Shown here in pieces: positions 30,201 through 37,741 of a stretch of 59,688 nt of DNA (within the stretch, counting starts at the first letter, position 1; each line of letters begins with the position of its first letter). The position numbers and the translations under genes were made by a program. Source of the stretch: a virus. The notes beneath the pieces are model-generated. The model was not told where the DNA came from. It did no database searches and saw only the letters and a list, made by a program, of their open reading frames with translations. Location: the IMG/VR virus record IMGVR_UViG_3300033404_000002, positions 1 through 59,688 of that record. One strand, written 5' to 3'.

Positions 30201-31111
30201 CGCGGCTTCGGCATGCGCAGCACGGTAAAACTCGTGTCTTCTACGGTGTAGCCTTTGCGCTGCTGCAGTTTGTGCGTCGCCACGCGCCCATCGGGCATGC
30301 GCGCTACTTCCGCATCGCCGAACATGGCAAGGATTCTATTTTTCAGCTCGTCCTCTTTGCCTTTGCAGGTTTTGAGCTCGGCTTTGATCGCGACGAGCGC
30401 GTCCGCCAGCAGCACGAAGTCGTTTCCCACCGCGATCTCCTTTCCGCCGATCGGCTGCGGATACAGCGCCTTGAGCGCGTTCGCGGTAGACACCGATCCG
30501 TCCGCCTCGGGCGCCTCGCCGCGCAGCACCGCGCCGTAAAATTCCTCGGTCCGCGCCACCAGCCGCTCGATGTAGTTCTCATCGCGGCGCACCGGGTGCA
30601 CCTCGAACGCCGCACCGCCAAAGCCGCCCAGACGCAGGTACCCCACGTTCGCACGCCGAAAACCCGTCACGGCGAGCTGATGCTGCACCTGGCAGAAGAC
30701 ATCTTCGGGGACCACGCCGTCCCACTCGTACGACGTGGCTTTCGCCTCGCAGAGCACGTTGAGCTCCTCGCCCCGCGGGCCGACCGCTCGCGCGTCGGGC
30801 GTGCACAGCATCCACGGCCACTTCACAGAGCGCAGCAGCTCGCCCCAGCGTACATGCGCCGTCTTCGTCTTCTCGGCCGTGCGCTCGATGACGTAGTTCT
30901 CGAGAAACTGCCCTAGCCGTGCGCTCTCGCCCGCAGTGGCGTCAAAGTCGTCGACCAGCTTCGAGGCGAACACCGCATAGGGCGAGGTCCAGGGCGAGAG
31001 CCCCATCACAGCGGCCGCGTCCGAGCTGCCGATGCCGCCCTGGCGAAGCCGCAGCCACTCCGTGCGCGTCACGTCCGCGCCGATCACCTCAAACGCTGGC
31101 TGTTTCCCCAT
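30197..31111 (-). CDS. YqaJ-type (lambda exonuclease superfamily) recombination nuclease
   Basis: 304 residues from the ATG at 31111; a GTG nine bases earlier is also possible. RLRQGGIGSSDAAAVMGLSP is the family's opening, followed by LGQFLE (Glu), the catalytic MLCTPDARAVG (Asp) and VLCEAKATSYEWD (Glu-x-Lys), and CQVQHQLAVTGFRRANVGY. It resects double-stranded ends to give RecT its substrate. The C-terminus adds a helical region. Confidence 0.92.
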   Translation of the reverse strand: MGKQPAFEVIGADVTRTEWLRLRQGGIGSSDAAAVMGLSPWTSPYAVFASKLVDDFDATAGESARLGQFLENYVIERTAEKTKTAHVRWGELLRSVKWPWMLCTPDARAVGPRGEELNVLCEAKATSYEWDGVVPEDVFCQVQHQLAVTGFRRANVGYLRLGGFGGAAFEVHPVRRDENYIERLVARTEEFYGAVLRGEAPEADGSVSTANALKALYPQPIGGKEIAVGNDFVLLADALVAIKAELKTCKGKEDELKNRILAMFGDAEVARMPDGRVATHKLQQRKGYTVEDTSFTVLRMPKPR

Positions 31112-31156
31112 GCGCGCCACGATAGCGTGGCCGCATGCACAAGTCGATAGCGCAGC

Positions 31157-31402
31157 TCAGTGCGTGGTGTCGGGCGGCGCGTCCTCACCCGGCTCGGCGT
31201 GCGTGCCGTCGCGGGTGACCGCCTCCCAGCGGTCCATCGCCCGGTTGAACTCCGCGCAGAGCGTCGCTTGGATCGCGCGCAGCTGCGCAGGCAGCGCGGC
31301 GAGCTCGGGCGAATCCGCCTCGATCGTCTGCACACCATCGAGCAGCCTCTTGGCGTCGTCATGCGCGTGCATCAGTGCCTGAATACGTTGCCTAATTTTC
31401 AT
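31157..31402 (-). CDS. Small helical protein between helicase and exonuclease
   Basis: 81 residues, MKIRQRIQALMHAHDDAKRL, a coiled-coil-like protein with acidic C-terminus. Start overlaps the helicase stop by 11 bases. Unknown. A TCGATAGCGCAG sequence (31147-31158), identical to half of the 17.6-kb element, lies at its 3' end. Confidence 0.5.
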   Translation of the reverse strand: MKIRQRIQALMHAHDDAKRLLDGVQTIEADSPELAALPAQLRAIQATLCAEFNRAMDRWEAVTRDGTHAEPGEDAPPDTTH

Positions 31403-32984
31403 AGCGTGGTCCGTCCCTCTCAGCTGTCAGCCGCCCGCTCGACCAGTCAAGCTCAAGCCGCGCGCGCGTGCCGATCTCTGCACTCCAGCCCTTCACCACC
31501 TCGAGATGCTTCACGCGCGAGGGGTCGATATCGTCCTTCGTCATCACCAGCGACAGATGCGCCTTGTGATCGACGAAGCGGCCGAAACTCTGGCCGCTGC
31601 GGTTCGTCTCGCCCAGCGCCAGAAACGAGATCTCGCCGCCCAGCGCGCTCGTCACGTTGAGCGCCCACATTGCGAGGCGCTTGAGCGCGCTCACACCGAA
31701 CGTATCGCGCGACCCTTCCGTAGCGATCAGCCCTTGGTCGATAAAGCTGGTGATCGAATCGAAGACGACGAGCATGCGATCCTCGGTCACGCGGCTCGCG
31801 ATGAGCTCGATCAATCTCGGCAGATCGGCACCGAAGCGCACATCGATCAGTTCCCAGCGCTCGGGCGTCACCTCCGGATCAAGCCCGATCCCGCGCAGAT
31901 ACGCACTCACGCGGCGGGCAATCGTTACGGCCGGCATCTCGGCGTTCAGGTAGAGCGCATGCCAACCACCGTAAATCGCCGCGCTCACCGAACTCGCGAC
32001 CGCCAGGAACGACTTGCCCGCACCGGGACCACCTGAGACGAGCGTGAAACCCTGAAACTCCGTGATCGGGCTGATTCCGTCGATGCCCGACGTCCAGGTC
32101 GGCGCTGCGACACTTCGCGCGAGCGCTCCGAAATCCGTGACCACGCGGAAGGGATCTCCGATCTCCAGACTCGCGCGGATGATGCGGCGCTTCGCCGCAA
32201 GCGGATCGGCTGCAGCTTGCTCGTCCTCGCTCGCAACCGGGACGAATTCGTGCAAGCCCTTGCCGGCCAGTAGATGGTCCGAGGCGTCCTTGCCGGTCGC
32301 CGCTTCCACGATGCGCAGTTTCACTGCGAACGCTCGCAGCGCTTTGTATACCTTCGCGCCGTGCTCGCGGCCGGCGGGGTCCTTGTCCTGCACGATCGTC
32401 ACGTCGGCGCCCCGGAACAGCGCGCCGTACTCGGGCCGGAATTTTCCCGCTCCGCCGCTGTTGCACGTCGCGACCGCGCCGGCGTGCTCGAGCGCGTGCA
32501 CGTCGCGTTCGCCCTCGCACACGTGCACCGGGTCGCCCGCATCGATCGCGCGCAGTAGCTCGGGCAGGCGATACAGAAGCGTGCTTACGCCGTGCATGTT
32601 CCACGTCCAGCCGCCTCGCCCGTCCGGGCGGCGCTGCATAAAACCCTTGGGCTCTCTGCGCTCGACTTGATAGACCAGCTTGCCCTGCGCATCGCGGTAG
32701 TCGTACCGCTCGACGACCTTGGCTCGGCGCGAGTGCGAGATCGGCGTGCGGCTGGCGTTATGCGTCACACCGCATTTGCACGCACCCTCGAGCAGATGCG
32801 CGTACGCACCGCCCGCGTTTTGCGGCAATCCGCCCGCGAATTCCTCGCGCGTGCAGCAGATGAATTCTTCGGTCTGGTAGCCCGCACAGCGGATGCCCTG
32901 CCCGCGCATCGCGCGGTCGTAGCCTTGGCAGATCGGACACGGTGAATCGCGGGTGAGAAAGCGCGCCGTGATCTTCTGCGTCAT
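31392..32984 (-). CDS. Primase-helicase (Toprim + RecA-like ATPase)
   Basis: 530 residues from the ATG at 32984 (ATGA overlap). N-terminus: zinc-type cysteines (CPIC near 16-19, CC near 43, CKCG near 70). Then a Toprim domain with CEGERD (about 156-161) and VQDKDPAGREHG (about 199-210). The C-terminal half is a RecA/DnaB-like ATPase with Walker A GGPGAGKS (about 318-325), Walker B MLVVFDSIT and a following NRSGQSFGRFVDHKA region. It lacks a separate DnaB-type N-terminal domain, so it acts in replication as primase/helicase or a RepA-like motor. Confidence 0.85.
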   Translation of the reverse strand: MTQKITARFLTRDSPCPICQGYDRAMRGQGIRCAGYQTEEFICCTREEFAGGLPQNAGGAYAHLLEGACKCGVTHNASRTPISHSRRAKVVERYDYRDAQGKLVYQVERREPKGFMQRRPDGRGGWTWNMHGVSTLLYRLPELLRAIDAGDPVHVCEGERDVHALEHAGAVATCNSGGAGKFRPEYGALFRGADVTIVQDKDPAGREHGAKVYKALRAFAVKLRIVEAATGKDASDHLLAGKGLHEFVPVASEDEQAAADPLAAKRRIIRASLEIGDPFRVVTDFGALARSVAAPTWTSGIDGISPITEFQGFTLVSGGPGAGKSFLAVASSVSAAIYGGWHALYLNAEMPAVTIARRVSAYLRGIGLDPEVTPERWELIDVRFGADLPRLIELIASRVTEDRMLVVFDSITSFIDQGLIATEGSRDTFGVSALKRLAMWALNVTSALGGEISFLALGETNRSGQSFGRFVDHKAHLSLVMTKDDIDPSRVKHLEVVKGWSAEIGTRARLELDWSSGRLTAERDGPRYEN

Positions 32985-33997
32985 CGCTCGTCTCGCTCGC
33001 CGCCCAGGACGGTGATGTTTTTCGCCCATGCCTTCATGAGCGCCTCATCGCTCGGCATCGGGCGCAGCGGGTTGCCGTTTATGTCGGTCGGCGGACCGCG
33101 CTCCGCATCTTCGCGGCGACGACGTTCGGCTACCTGCTCGCGAAGCGCCTGCAACTGATACTCGCGGTACTTCGAGCCCGGCTCGATCTGGCGCAGGTAC
33201 TGCCGCCAGTAGCGAAGGATCACACTGCGCAGCGTGGTGCGCTTGCCGTTGAGCTCGGACTCGGCCACGGCTTCCTCGGCGATCCGTAGCTGCGTGTGCA
33301 GCCAAAGCTCTTTCTCGCGGTCCAGCGCTTCGCCGGGTGCATCGCTGAGAATGTTGAGCGCCCGCTGAACATCGCGCTTCAGCGCCGCGATTGCAACAGC
33401 GGACTCCGTCGCCGGATCGGATTCCACCGGCAGCTGCGGTTGCGTGAGCCTCTCATCTTTTGAGATTGAGTGAGAGTTGAGTGGCGCCGAAGGCGCAGGG
33501 CGCGAAGCGCCCTCCGGTTCCGGCGCTCGCTCGTCCGAGCGTGCCGCCAGACCCACTCCACTACCACCAGACACCAGACCAGAACCACCAGACCAGAGCC
33601 CGGATTCCCCGGGGGATCCGCGGAGCTCCGCGGAATTCCGCGGACAGTCGCGGGGATCCGGAAACTTGCTTGTTTCCGCACGTTTAGACTTGCCCCTGTG
33701 CTTCTCCCAATTTATGAGGGCGAGATATTGCCACCCCCCCACAGTGTAAACCTGCACAGGCCCGGACCCGGACGGGTCGCACTGCTGTAGCTCAGTGAGC
33801 CACCCTTGAATTTCAGCCTCTGTCACGTCCGGACGGGCCGGAAAGCAAACAGAACGCAAAACTTCGAGGCGAGCATCGCACCGGCCGAATTCGTCCACGG
33901 CCAAAATCAGCCGCTGAAAAAACCAGTCTGCGCCGCGGCTCACACGACTCAGAGAACGGCTAGAGAGAATGTCGCCTCGGATTACTCGGCTCGGCAT
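32981..33997 (-). CDS. Replication initiator-like protein
   Basis: 338 residues, first gene of the leftward replication series. Residues 1-105 look like the winged-helix N-terminus of phage replisome organisers (RVIRGDILSSRSLSRVSRGA, WFFQRLILAVDEFGRCDARL, GGWQYLALINWEKHRG). A Gly/Ser-rich linker (about 120-150) is encoded by repeated DNA that could be the origin. The C-terminal part is helical (DNA-D-like). GGGAGGG precedes the ATG. Likely loads the helicase encoded next. Confidence 0.7.
   Translation of the reverse strand: MPSRVIRGDILSSRSLSRVSRGADWFFQRLILAVDEFGRCDARLEVLRSVCFPARPDVTEAEIQGWLTELQQCDPSGSGPVQVYTVGGWQYLALINWEKHRGKSKRAETSKFPDPRDCPRNSAELRGSPGESGLWSGGSGLVSGGSGVGLAARSDERAPEPEGASRPAPSAPLNSHSISKDERLTQPQLPVESDPATESAVAIAALKRDVQRALNILSDAPGEALDREKELWLHTQLRIAEEAVAESELNGKRTTLRSVILRYWRQYLRQIEPGSKYREYQLQALREQVAERRRREDAERGPPTDINGNPLRPMPSDEALMKAWAKNITVLGGERDER
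33537..33660. repeat. Repeat cluster in the initiator linker, origin candidate
   Basis: Two repeat types lie within 120 bases: CCACCAGACCAGA-like direct repeats (about 33566-33598) and three TCCGCGGA octamers spaced every ten bases (about 33617-33644), with relatively AT-rich flanks at about 33450-33480 and 33663-33725. Iterons inside the initiator gene, next to an AT-rich stretch, is the lambda O/ori design. Confidence 0.5.
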
Positions 33998-34072
33998 CTA
34001 CTCGCCCTCCCGCAGGCAACTCGTGCGCAACTTCGCGGTGAGCTTGACGTGACCTATCTGTTCGACCAGCAT
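33998..34072 (-). CDS. 24-residue leader ORF before the replication gene
   Basis: ATG at 34072 has a perfect AGGAG seven bases upstream, and the TAG stop abuts the initiator ATG (TAGATG). The peptide is MLVEQIGHVK... ending LREGE. Its arrangement suggests translational coupling to the initiator; it may be a regulatory leader rather than a functional protein. Confidence 0.45.
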   Translation of the reverse strand: MLVEQIGHVKLTAKLRTSCLREGE

Positions 34073-34084
34073 GGGCTGACTCCT

Positions 34085-34193
34085 GTGTTCATTGGTTTTC
34101 CCGTGTTCATTGGTTTTCCCGTGTTCATGGGTTTGCTCTCGTGTTCATGAGTTTTCCTCTGTTCATCGGTCCTTTGTGCATGGGTTGCTCCTG
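34085..34193. repeat. Six iteron-like repeats in the divergent control region
   Basis: Units of 17-20 bases begin at 34085, 34103, 34121, 34141, about 34159 and about 34176; the core is GTGTTCATTGGTTTTCCC, first two copies identical. Read on the minus strand each contains ATGAACAC followed by GGGAAAACC, so every unit carries an ATG and a purine-rich run. The 390-base region 34001-34389 also holds the hairpin at 34239 and no long gene. Confidence 0.75.
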
Positions 34194-34238
34194 CTCTCTA
34201 GTGAGATTCAACTCAAGTCAAGCTGTCAGCGGGTACTC

Positions 34239-34269
34239 GGGCCCCATGAGAAACGCACTCATGGGGCCC
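34239..34269. other. Perfect 12-bp inverted repeat
   Basis: GGGCCCCATGAG and CTCATGGGGCCC flank a 7-base loop. It stands between the divergent gene sets; the plus-strand flank TCTTCGTTC is only weakly T-rich. It could terminate plus-strand read-in, or bind a dimeric protein. Confidence 0.65.
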
Positions 34270-34389
34270 TCTTCGTTCGGCCGCCGGCATCATGCCGAGC
34301 CCGCAATTCACACGCAAGACTGTGGAAAACGTGTGGAAAACCCCGTGCGGCTTATGCTTTTTCTTCGGAATTGCGCTATTCAATCCTGC

Positions 34390-34794
34390 ATGCCGTTGTT
34401 ATGGCTGCATCACAATCCCGGTTTCTGGTATCTGACACACGACGGGCTCACACTCGTGCGCAAGGTGCAGCGCATCACGCTCTGCGGTGTGCGGTTCCTG
34501 ATCGATCCCGAGGGGCAGCGCCGTGCGCGCGCGGCGAGCAAGCGCGTCACGCACGCGTGGGCGGTCGGGACCGAGCACGCGGCCATCCGCGCGCCGGGCC
34601 AGCCCTGCAGCTACAGCGCGAGCGGCTCGGGCGAGTTTGAGGCATACGACGGCGCGCTGTGGTTGACCCTGCTCGGCGCCGCCTACGCCACGTTTTGGTG
34701 TGACGCCCAGGGCGACGCCAAGGCTTCCGTCATCGGCCCGCTACGCGGCCGTGCCGAGCGCAGACGCGTGCAGCAGTACGGGGGCCACGTGTGA
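34390..34794 (+). CDS. Unknown protein, first rightward gene
   Basis: 134 residues from the ATG at 34390 (MPLLWLHHNPGFWYLTHDGL). An upstream in-frame ATG at 34354 is possible. AT-rich upstream DNA (TTATGC ... CTATTC) may be its promoter. Contains a mixed fold with GEFEAYDGALWLTLLGAAYA. GTGA overlap with the nuclease gene. Not recognised. Confidence 0.55.
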   Translation: MPLLWLHHNPGFWYLTHDGLTLVRKVQRITLCGVRFLIDPEGQRRARAASKRVTHAWAVGTEHAAIRAPGQPCSYSASGSGEFEAYDGALWLTLLGAAYATFWCDAQGDAKASVIGPLRGRAERRRVQQYGGHV

Positions 34795-35123
34795 TCGCCC
34801 GAGTGCGCGAAGATCGCATGAACGGGCTCGAGCGCGACTACGCCTATCAGCTGTGGCTGCGCCAGCGAGCGGGCGAGGTGCGCAGCTACGCATTTGAAGG
34901 CATCAAGCTGCGGCTTGGCTTTGATGCGTGGTACACGCCGGATTTCGCGCCCGTGTGGCTCGCCGATGACACCGTCGAGATCCATGAGTGCAAAGGACGG
35001 TGGAGAGAAGCGGCGCGCGTGCGCATCAAAGCCGCCGCCGCACTGCATCCGATTTTCCGCTTCGTCGCGGTGACGCGCACGCAGGGCGTCTGGCGCTTCG
35101 AGTCGATACCGAGCTGGCCGTGA
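34791..35123 (+). CDS. PD-(D/E)XK nuclease-like protein (DUF1064-type)
   Basis: 110 residues from GTG at 34791; the conserved part starts MNGLERDYAYQL at 34818. The active-site pattern is visible: Glu-14, YTPDFAPV (Asp-51), and EIHECKGRW (Glu-66-x-Lys-68). Such small phage nucleases of the DUF1064 group are found with replication genes and may act as recombination or repair endonucleases. GTGA overlaps on both sides. Confidence 0.78.
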   Translation: MIARVREDRMNGLERDYAYQLWLRQRAGEVRSYAFEGIKLRLGFDAWYTPDFAPVWLADDTVEIHECKGRWREAARVRIKAAAALHPIFRFVAVTRTQGVWRFESIPSWP

Positions 35124-35494
35124 AAGTCTTCGCGTACGCGGCGCCGACCCGGCGCTACCCGCTACAGACCGTGCTCGAGCTGCTGCATGACCGCGTCTAC
35201 TCGGCGATCCCACGCAGCCATTACGTCGAGATCTGGGGCGCCGACATTGCCACGATGCAGCCCGAGCTCGGCCTCATCCGCGCGCTGCACCGCAAATACG
35301 CTCCCGATCACGTCTGGATCATCGGCCGCAAGGAATCGGCCGCGCAAGGGCTGGCGCTGCGCGGCTACTACCAGCCGCTGGATTCGCGTCAGCCCGCTGT
35401 GCTCGGGATCCCGCACCCCGCACCCGGCCCACACTGGGGCAAGCCCGAGAACGCCGAGCTGTGGGCGGAATTTATCCGCGCGCACACGACGTAA
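35120..35494 (+). CDS. Unknown protein
   Basis: 124 residues from GTG at 35120. Contains RSHYVEIWGADIATMQPELG and HVWIIGRKESAAQGLALRGY; looks like a compact alpha/beta protein. Ends eight bases before the stop of the convergent regulator gene. Not recognised. Confidence 0.55.
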   Translation: MKVFAYAAPTRRYPLQTVLELLHDRVYSAIPRSHYVEIWGADIATMQPELGLIRALHRKYAPDHVWIIGRKESAAQGLALRGYYQPLDSRQPAVLGIPHPAPGPHWGKPENAELWAEFIRAHTT

Positions 35495-35501
35495 GCGTGC
35501 G

Positions 35502-35837
35502 CTAGCTCGCTCGCCGGCCGCTTCCCGTGTCCGCGGGCAGCTCGCCGCGCTCCTGCGCTTCACGGCGCATGCGCTCGAGCTTCTGTGCGACCTTTTTTTG
35601 CTCCGCCAGCCGCGCCAGCCGCCCATCCATCCGCCGCACCCCGCGCATCAGATCGTCGGGCAGCAGATCCTCGAGCGAGACCTCGCCGAGCGTGCCGCGC
35701 ACGATCGCGGCACACGTATGCGCCTGCGGCGTTTTGCCCGTGGTGAGCCGCGACACCGTGCTTTGCGGTACGCCGAGCACCTCCGCGACCTCCGTCTGAC
35801 TCATGCCGTATTTCGTCATCCACTTCGCGAATTTCAA
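35502..35837 (-). CDS. XRE-family (Cro/CI-like) regulator
   Basis: 111 residues, TTG start with AAGGAG seven bases upstream. The HTH is clear at about residues 13-31 (MSQTEVAEVLGVPQSTVSRL). A helical region and a basic C-terminal tail (KLERMRREAQERG) follow; there is no LexA/CI-type protease domain, so it is Cro-like or a small repressor. It is the only minus-strand gene in the rightward block and faces two operator-like elements upstream (35898, 35938). Best candidate to bind the dispersed TATCGA repeats (inference). Confidence 0.8.
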   Translation of the reverse strand: MKFAKWMTKYGMSQTEVAEVLGVPQSTVSRLTTGKTPQAHTCAAIVRGTLGEVSLEDLLPDDLMRGVRRMDGRLARLAEQKKVAQKLERMRREAQERGELPADTGSGRRAS

Positions 35838-35897
35838 CGCGTGCTCCTTTGCCCCTCAATGGCCTCATCGGACGGCGGGCACAGAACTTGACTAGGG

Positions 35898-35913
35898 TAT
35901 CAAAGTTTCGATT
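35898..35913. promoter_or_regulatory. TATCGA-type element, degenerate copy
   Basis: TATCAAAGTTTCGATT, two mismatches from the 16-bp consensus, 61 bases upstream of the XRE start and next to a -35-like TTGACT (35888-35893) on the plus strand. Confidence 0.55.
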
Positions 35914-35937
35914 CCCGCGGCGCGGCTTGCACCCGGC

Positions 35938-35953
35938 TATCGATCCGTAGATA
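35938..35953. promoter_or_regulatory. TATCGA-type element in the XRE divergent region
   Basis: TATCGATCCGTAGATA, one mismatch from the consensus. On the plus strand TTGCAC and GATACT lie 17 bases apart around it, so it would sit between -35 and -10 of a rightward promoter for the 36012 gene. Confidence 0.6.
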
Positions 35954-36011
35954 CTCCCGTAGGCTGCGGGCGCGCGTGGCGTGGCCGCGCCCCAGCCACG
36001 AAAGGAGCCTC

Positions 36012-36341
36012 ATGGCCGAGACCGAAAAGCTTCACGAGATGGTCGAGCAGGCGATTGCGCGGGCGGTCCAGCACTGCCCTACTCCCTACATGGCCGATGG
36101 CGTCGAGCTCTACCTGCGGCGCGGCATCGCGACGGGTGGATTCATGCAGGCGCTGCTGCGCAACGACCTCATGGAATCCTTTGCGCAGGCAGACGATAAC
36201 AACCGGCATCTGATGTTTCGGTGGGCCGAGTGGCTCTACAATCACTGCCCACGCGCTGCCGCCGGCTCGGCCGAGAAAGTCGAGCAGTGGAAAGCGATGG
36301 GCGGATTTACCGGCGCTGCGGCTGCGGATTCCCCACAGTAA
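36012..36341 (+). CDS. Conserved phage protein of unknown function
   Basis: 109 residues with AAAGGAG before the ATG. The run ELYLRRGIATGGFMQALLRN, DLMESFAQADDNNRHLMFRW and LYNHCPRAAAGS is a widespread phage pattern (short helical protein) without known function. First rightward gene after the XRE divergent control region, so a cro-like early position. Confidence 0.65.
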   Translation: MAETEKLHEMVEQAIARAVQHCPTPYMADGVELYLRRGIATGGFMQALLRNDLMESFAQADDNNRHLMFRWAEWLYNHCPRAAAGSAEKVEQWKAMGGFTGAAAADSPQ

Positions 36342-36386
36342 GGGGCCGGCGCGCTACCCACCGATCCCGCTGGTAGAGTGGACCGC

Positions 36387-36884
36387 ATGCCCGCAGACGT
36401 GCACGAGCTCTCCGAGCGCATCAGCGTTGTAGAGACCGGGCTCGAAGGGCTGCGCAATCAGATCGGCGGACTGGGGCGAAGTCTCGAGAAGTACGCCACC
36501 GACACCGATCGCTCGATCACGACGATCGGCACGCGGCTCTCCGAGAGCGCACGCACGCCCTGGGGAACGCTCGCCGCGTGGGCTTCCGTCGTGCTCGCGA
36601 TCGGCGCGGTGTGGATGATGGGCTACGTGCGCGACCTCGAGCGCCTCGAGGCGGCGCTGCGCAGCGTCGACGCCACGCAGGACGCACACCAGCACGACGG
36701 CCATCCCGCGCGCCTCGAAGCGATGATTATCGCGCTACAAGAGCGCGCACTGCGCATCGAAGATGAGCTCCGCACCGTACGTAGCAACCGCTTTACCGCG
36801 GCAGACGGACTGCAACTCGAGCGCAGGATCGAGCGCGAACTCGACTGGCTGCGCAGCAAGCTGCAGCGCGCAGACGCCGACTGA
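36387..36884 (+). CDS. Membrane-anchored coiled-coil protein
   Basis: 165 residues from the ATG at 36387 (a GTG at 36378 is possible). Coiled coil at about 5-45, a transmembrane helix (GTLAAWASVVLAIGAVWMMG), then a second coiled coil with RTVRSNRFTAADGLQLERRI. Similar membrane/coiled-coil proteins occur beside phage lysis genes, but this one is 7 kb away. Unknown role. Confidence 0.6.
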   Translation: MPADVHELSERISVVETGLEGLRNQIGGLGRSLEKYATDTDRSITTIGTRLSESARTPWGTLAAWASVVLAIGAVWMMGYVRDLERLEAALRSVDATQDAHQHDGHPARLEAMIIALQERALRIEDELRTVRSNRFTAADGLQLERRIERELDWLRSKLQRADAD

Positions 36885-36889
36885 AGAGC

Positions 36890-36905
36890 TATCAAGTTTT
36901 CAATA
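36890..36905. promoter_or_regulatory. TATCGA-type element, degenerate copy
   Basis: TATCAAGTTTTCAATA, two mismatches, immediately followed by TATCGCCGCCGATA. It begins six bases after the 36884 stop and lies 54 bases before the next gene, so it marks an internal transcription start candidate. Confidence 0.5.
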
Positions 36906-36958
36906 TCGCCGCCGATACGTATCTCAGGAGCCGGGGACAGCAAAGGGGAGATACAGGC

Positions 36959-37186
36959 ATGGTTGATTCAGTAGCACTGGCACAGGTCGAGCGGTTTGAG
37001 GCAGGCATCCGGGCGCGCAGCACCGAGATCGCAGAGCAGGATATCGTGCGGATCTCTCTGCTCAGCTACGTCGCGGCAGGCGAGACGATCAGAGGCGAGT
37101 TCAGCTCCGATCTGTGCACGCTGCTCAGCGACGCGCACGCACGCATCGAGCGCGCCAGACTGCGCGCCCTGCAGGTGATCAATTGA
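36959..37186 (+). CDS. Small helical protein
   Basis: 75 residues with AAAGGGGAG upstream of the ATG. Helical (DSVALAQVERFEAGIRARST, TLLSDAHARIERARLRALQ). Follows a TATCGA-type element. TTGA overlap with the next gene. Not recognised. Confidence 0.6.
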   Translation: MVDSVALAQVERFEAGIRARSTEIAEQDIVRISLLSYVAAGETIRGEFSSDLCTLLSDAHARIERARLRALQVIN

Positions 37187-37401
37187 GCGACCGGCTTTGC
37201 CCGCGAGCCGAAGCGAAAGCGCGCTGCATCCGCCTCACCTCGAGACCAGGGCCCACCCGTGGCGCGCACTTCGCCGCGGCGCTCCTGGACCGCCTCGAGG
37301 CCGAGCCCGACATGATTGTCGAGCGGCATCACTGGGCGCTACTCGAGGGCTTCGAGCTGCTCGCGGGGTTTCGCCCGCGCCCGCCGCGTATGCCAGAATA
37401 G
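37183..37401 (+). CDS. Small protein, TTG start
   Basis: 72 residues. Basic N-terminus (CPRAEAKARCIRLTS), then helical (FAAALLDRLEAEPDMIVERH, HWALLEGFELLAGF). Start chosen from the TTGA overlap. Unknown. Confidence 0.5.
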   Translation: MSDRLCPRAEAKARCIRLTSRPGPTRGAHFAAALLDRLEAEPDMIVERHHWALLEGFELLAGFRPRPPRMPE

Positions 37402-37406
37402 GCCGC

Positions 37407-37697
37407 ATGGGAGCTCCCGTGCCGGCGCAGTCCGCTGCCCTCTATATCGTGGGCATCTACGAGCACACAGTGCTCGTGGGCCGCATTTCGGCCATGAACA
37501 AGGCGCGCGCCGAGGAAATTTTGCAGCGCAGGCCCGGCCCCGACGGTGAACAGCTCCAGGAGTGGCAGAGCGGCACGCGCTGGGAGCTGCTCGGCACCTA
37601 TCCCGAGCTCGTCGCCGGCTGGACGTTCGACCGCGCCGACGAGGCATACGCCGTCGCACGGACCAACCAAATCAGCTACCCGCGTCCCGACCGCTAG
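37407..37697 (+). CDS. Unknown protein
   Basis: 96 residues, beta/alpha: ALYIVGIYEHTVLVGRISAM, then WELLGTYPELVAGWTFDRAD. Not recognised; same direction and close spacing as neighbours. Confidence 0.5.
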   Translation: MGAPVPAQSAALYIVGIYEHTVLVGRISAMNKARAEEILQRRPGPDGEQLQEWQSGTRWELLGTYPELVAGWTFDRADEAYAVARTNQISYPRPDR

Positions 37698-37741
37698 CAC
37701 GCCCGCCGCACTACTTGCGCGCACTTGATAGTCTTGGCCCG

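Noticed and set aside
31144-31158. TCGATAGCGCAG half-element upstream of the exonuclease gene
   Set aside because: Twelve bases match the 17.6-kb element but the other half-site is absent, so it was not counted in the palindrome family.
33806-34150. Plus-strand 114-codon ORF across the initiator start and iterons
   Set aside because: Most of it is antisense to the initiator gene and the rest translates the non-coding iterons (repeated VFIGFP); no ribosome site.
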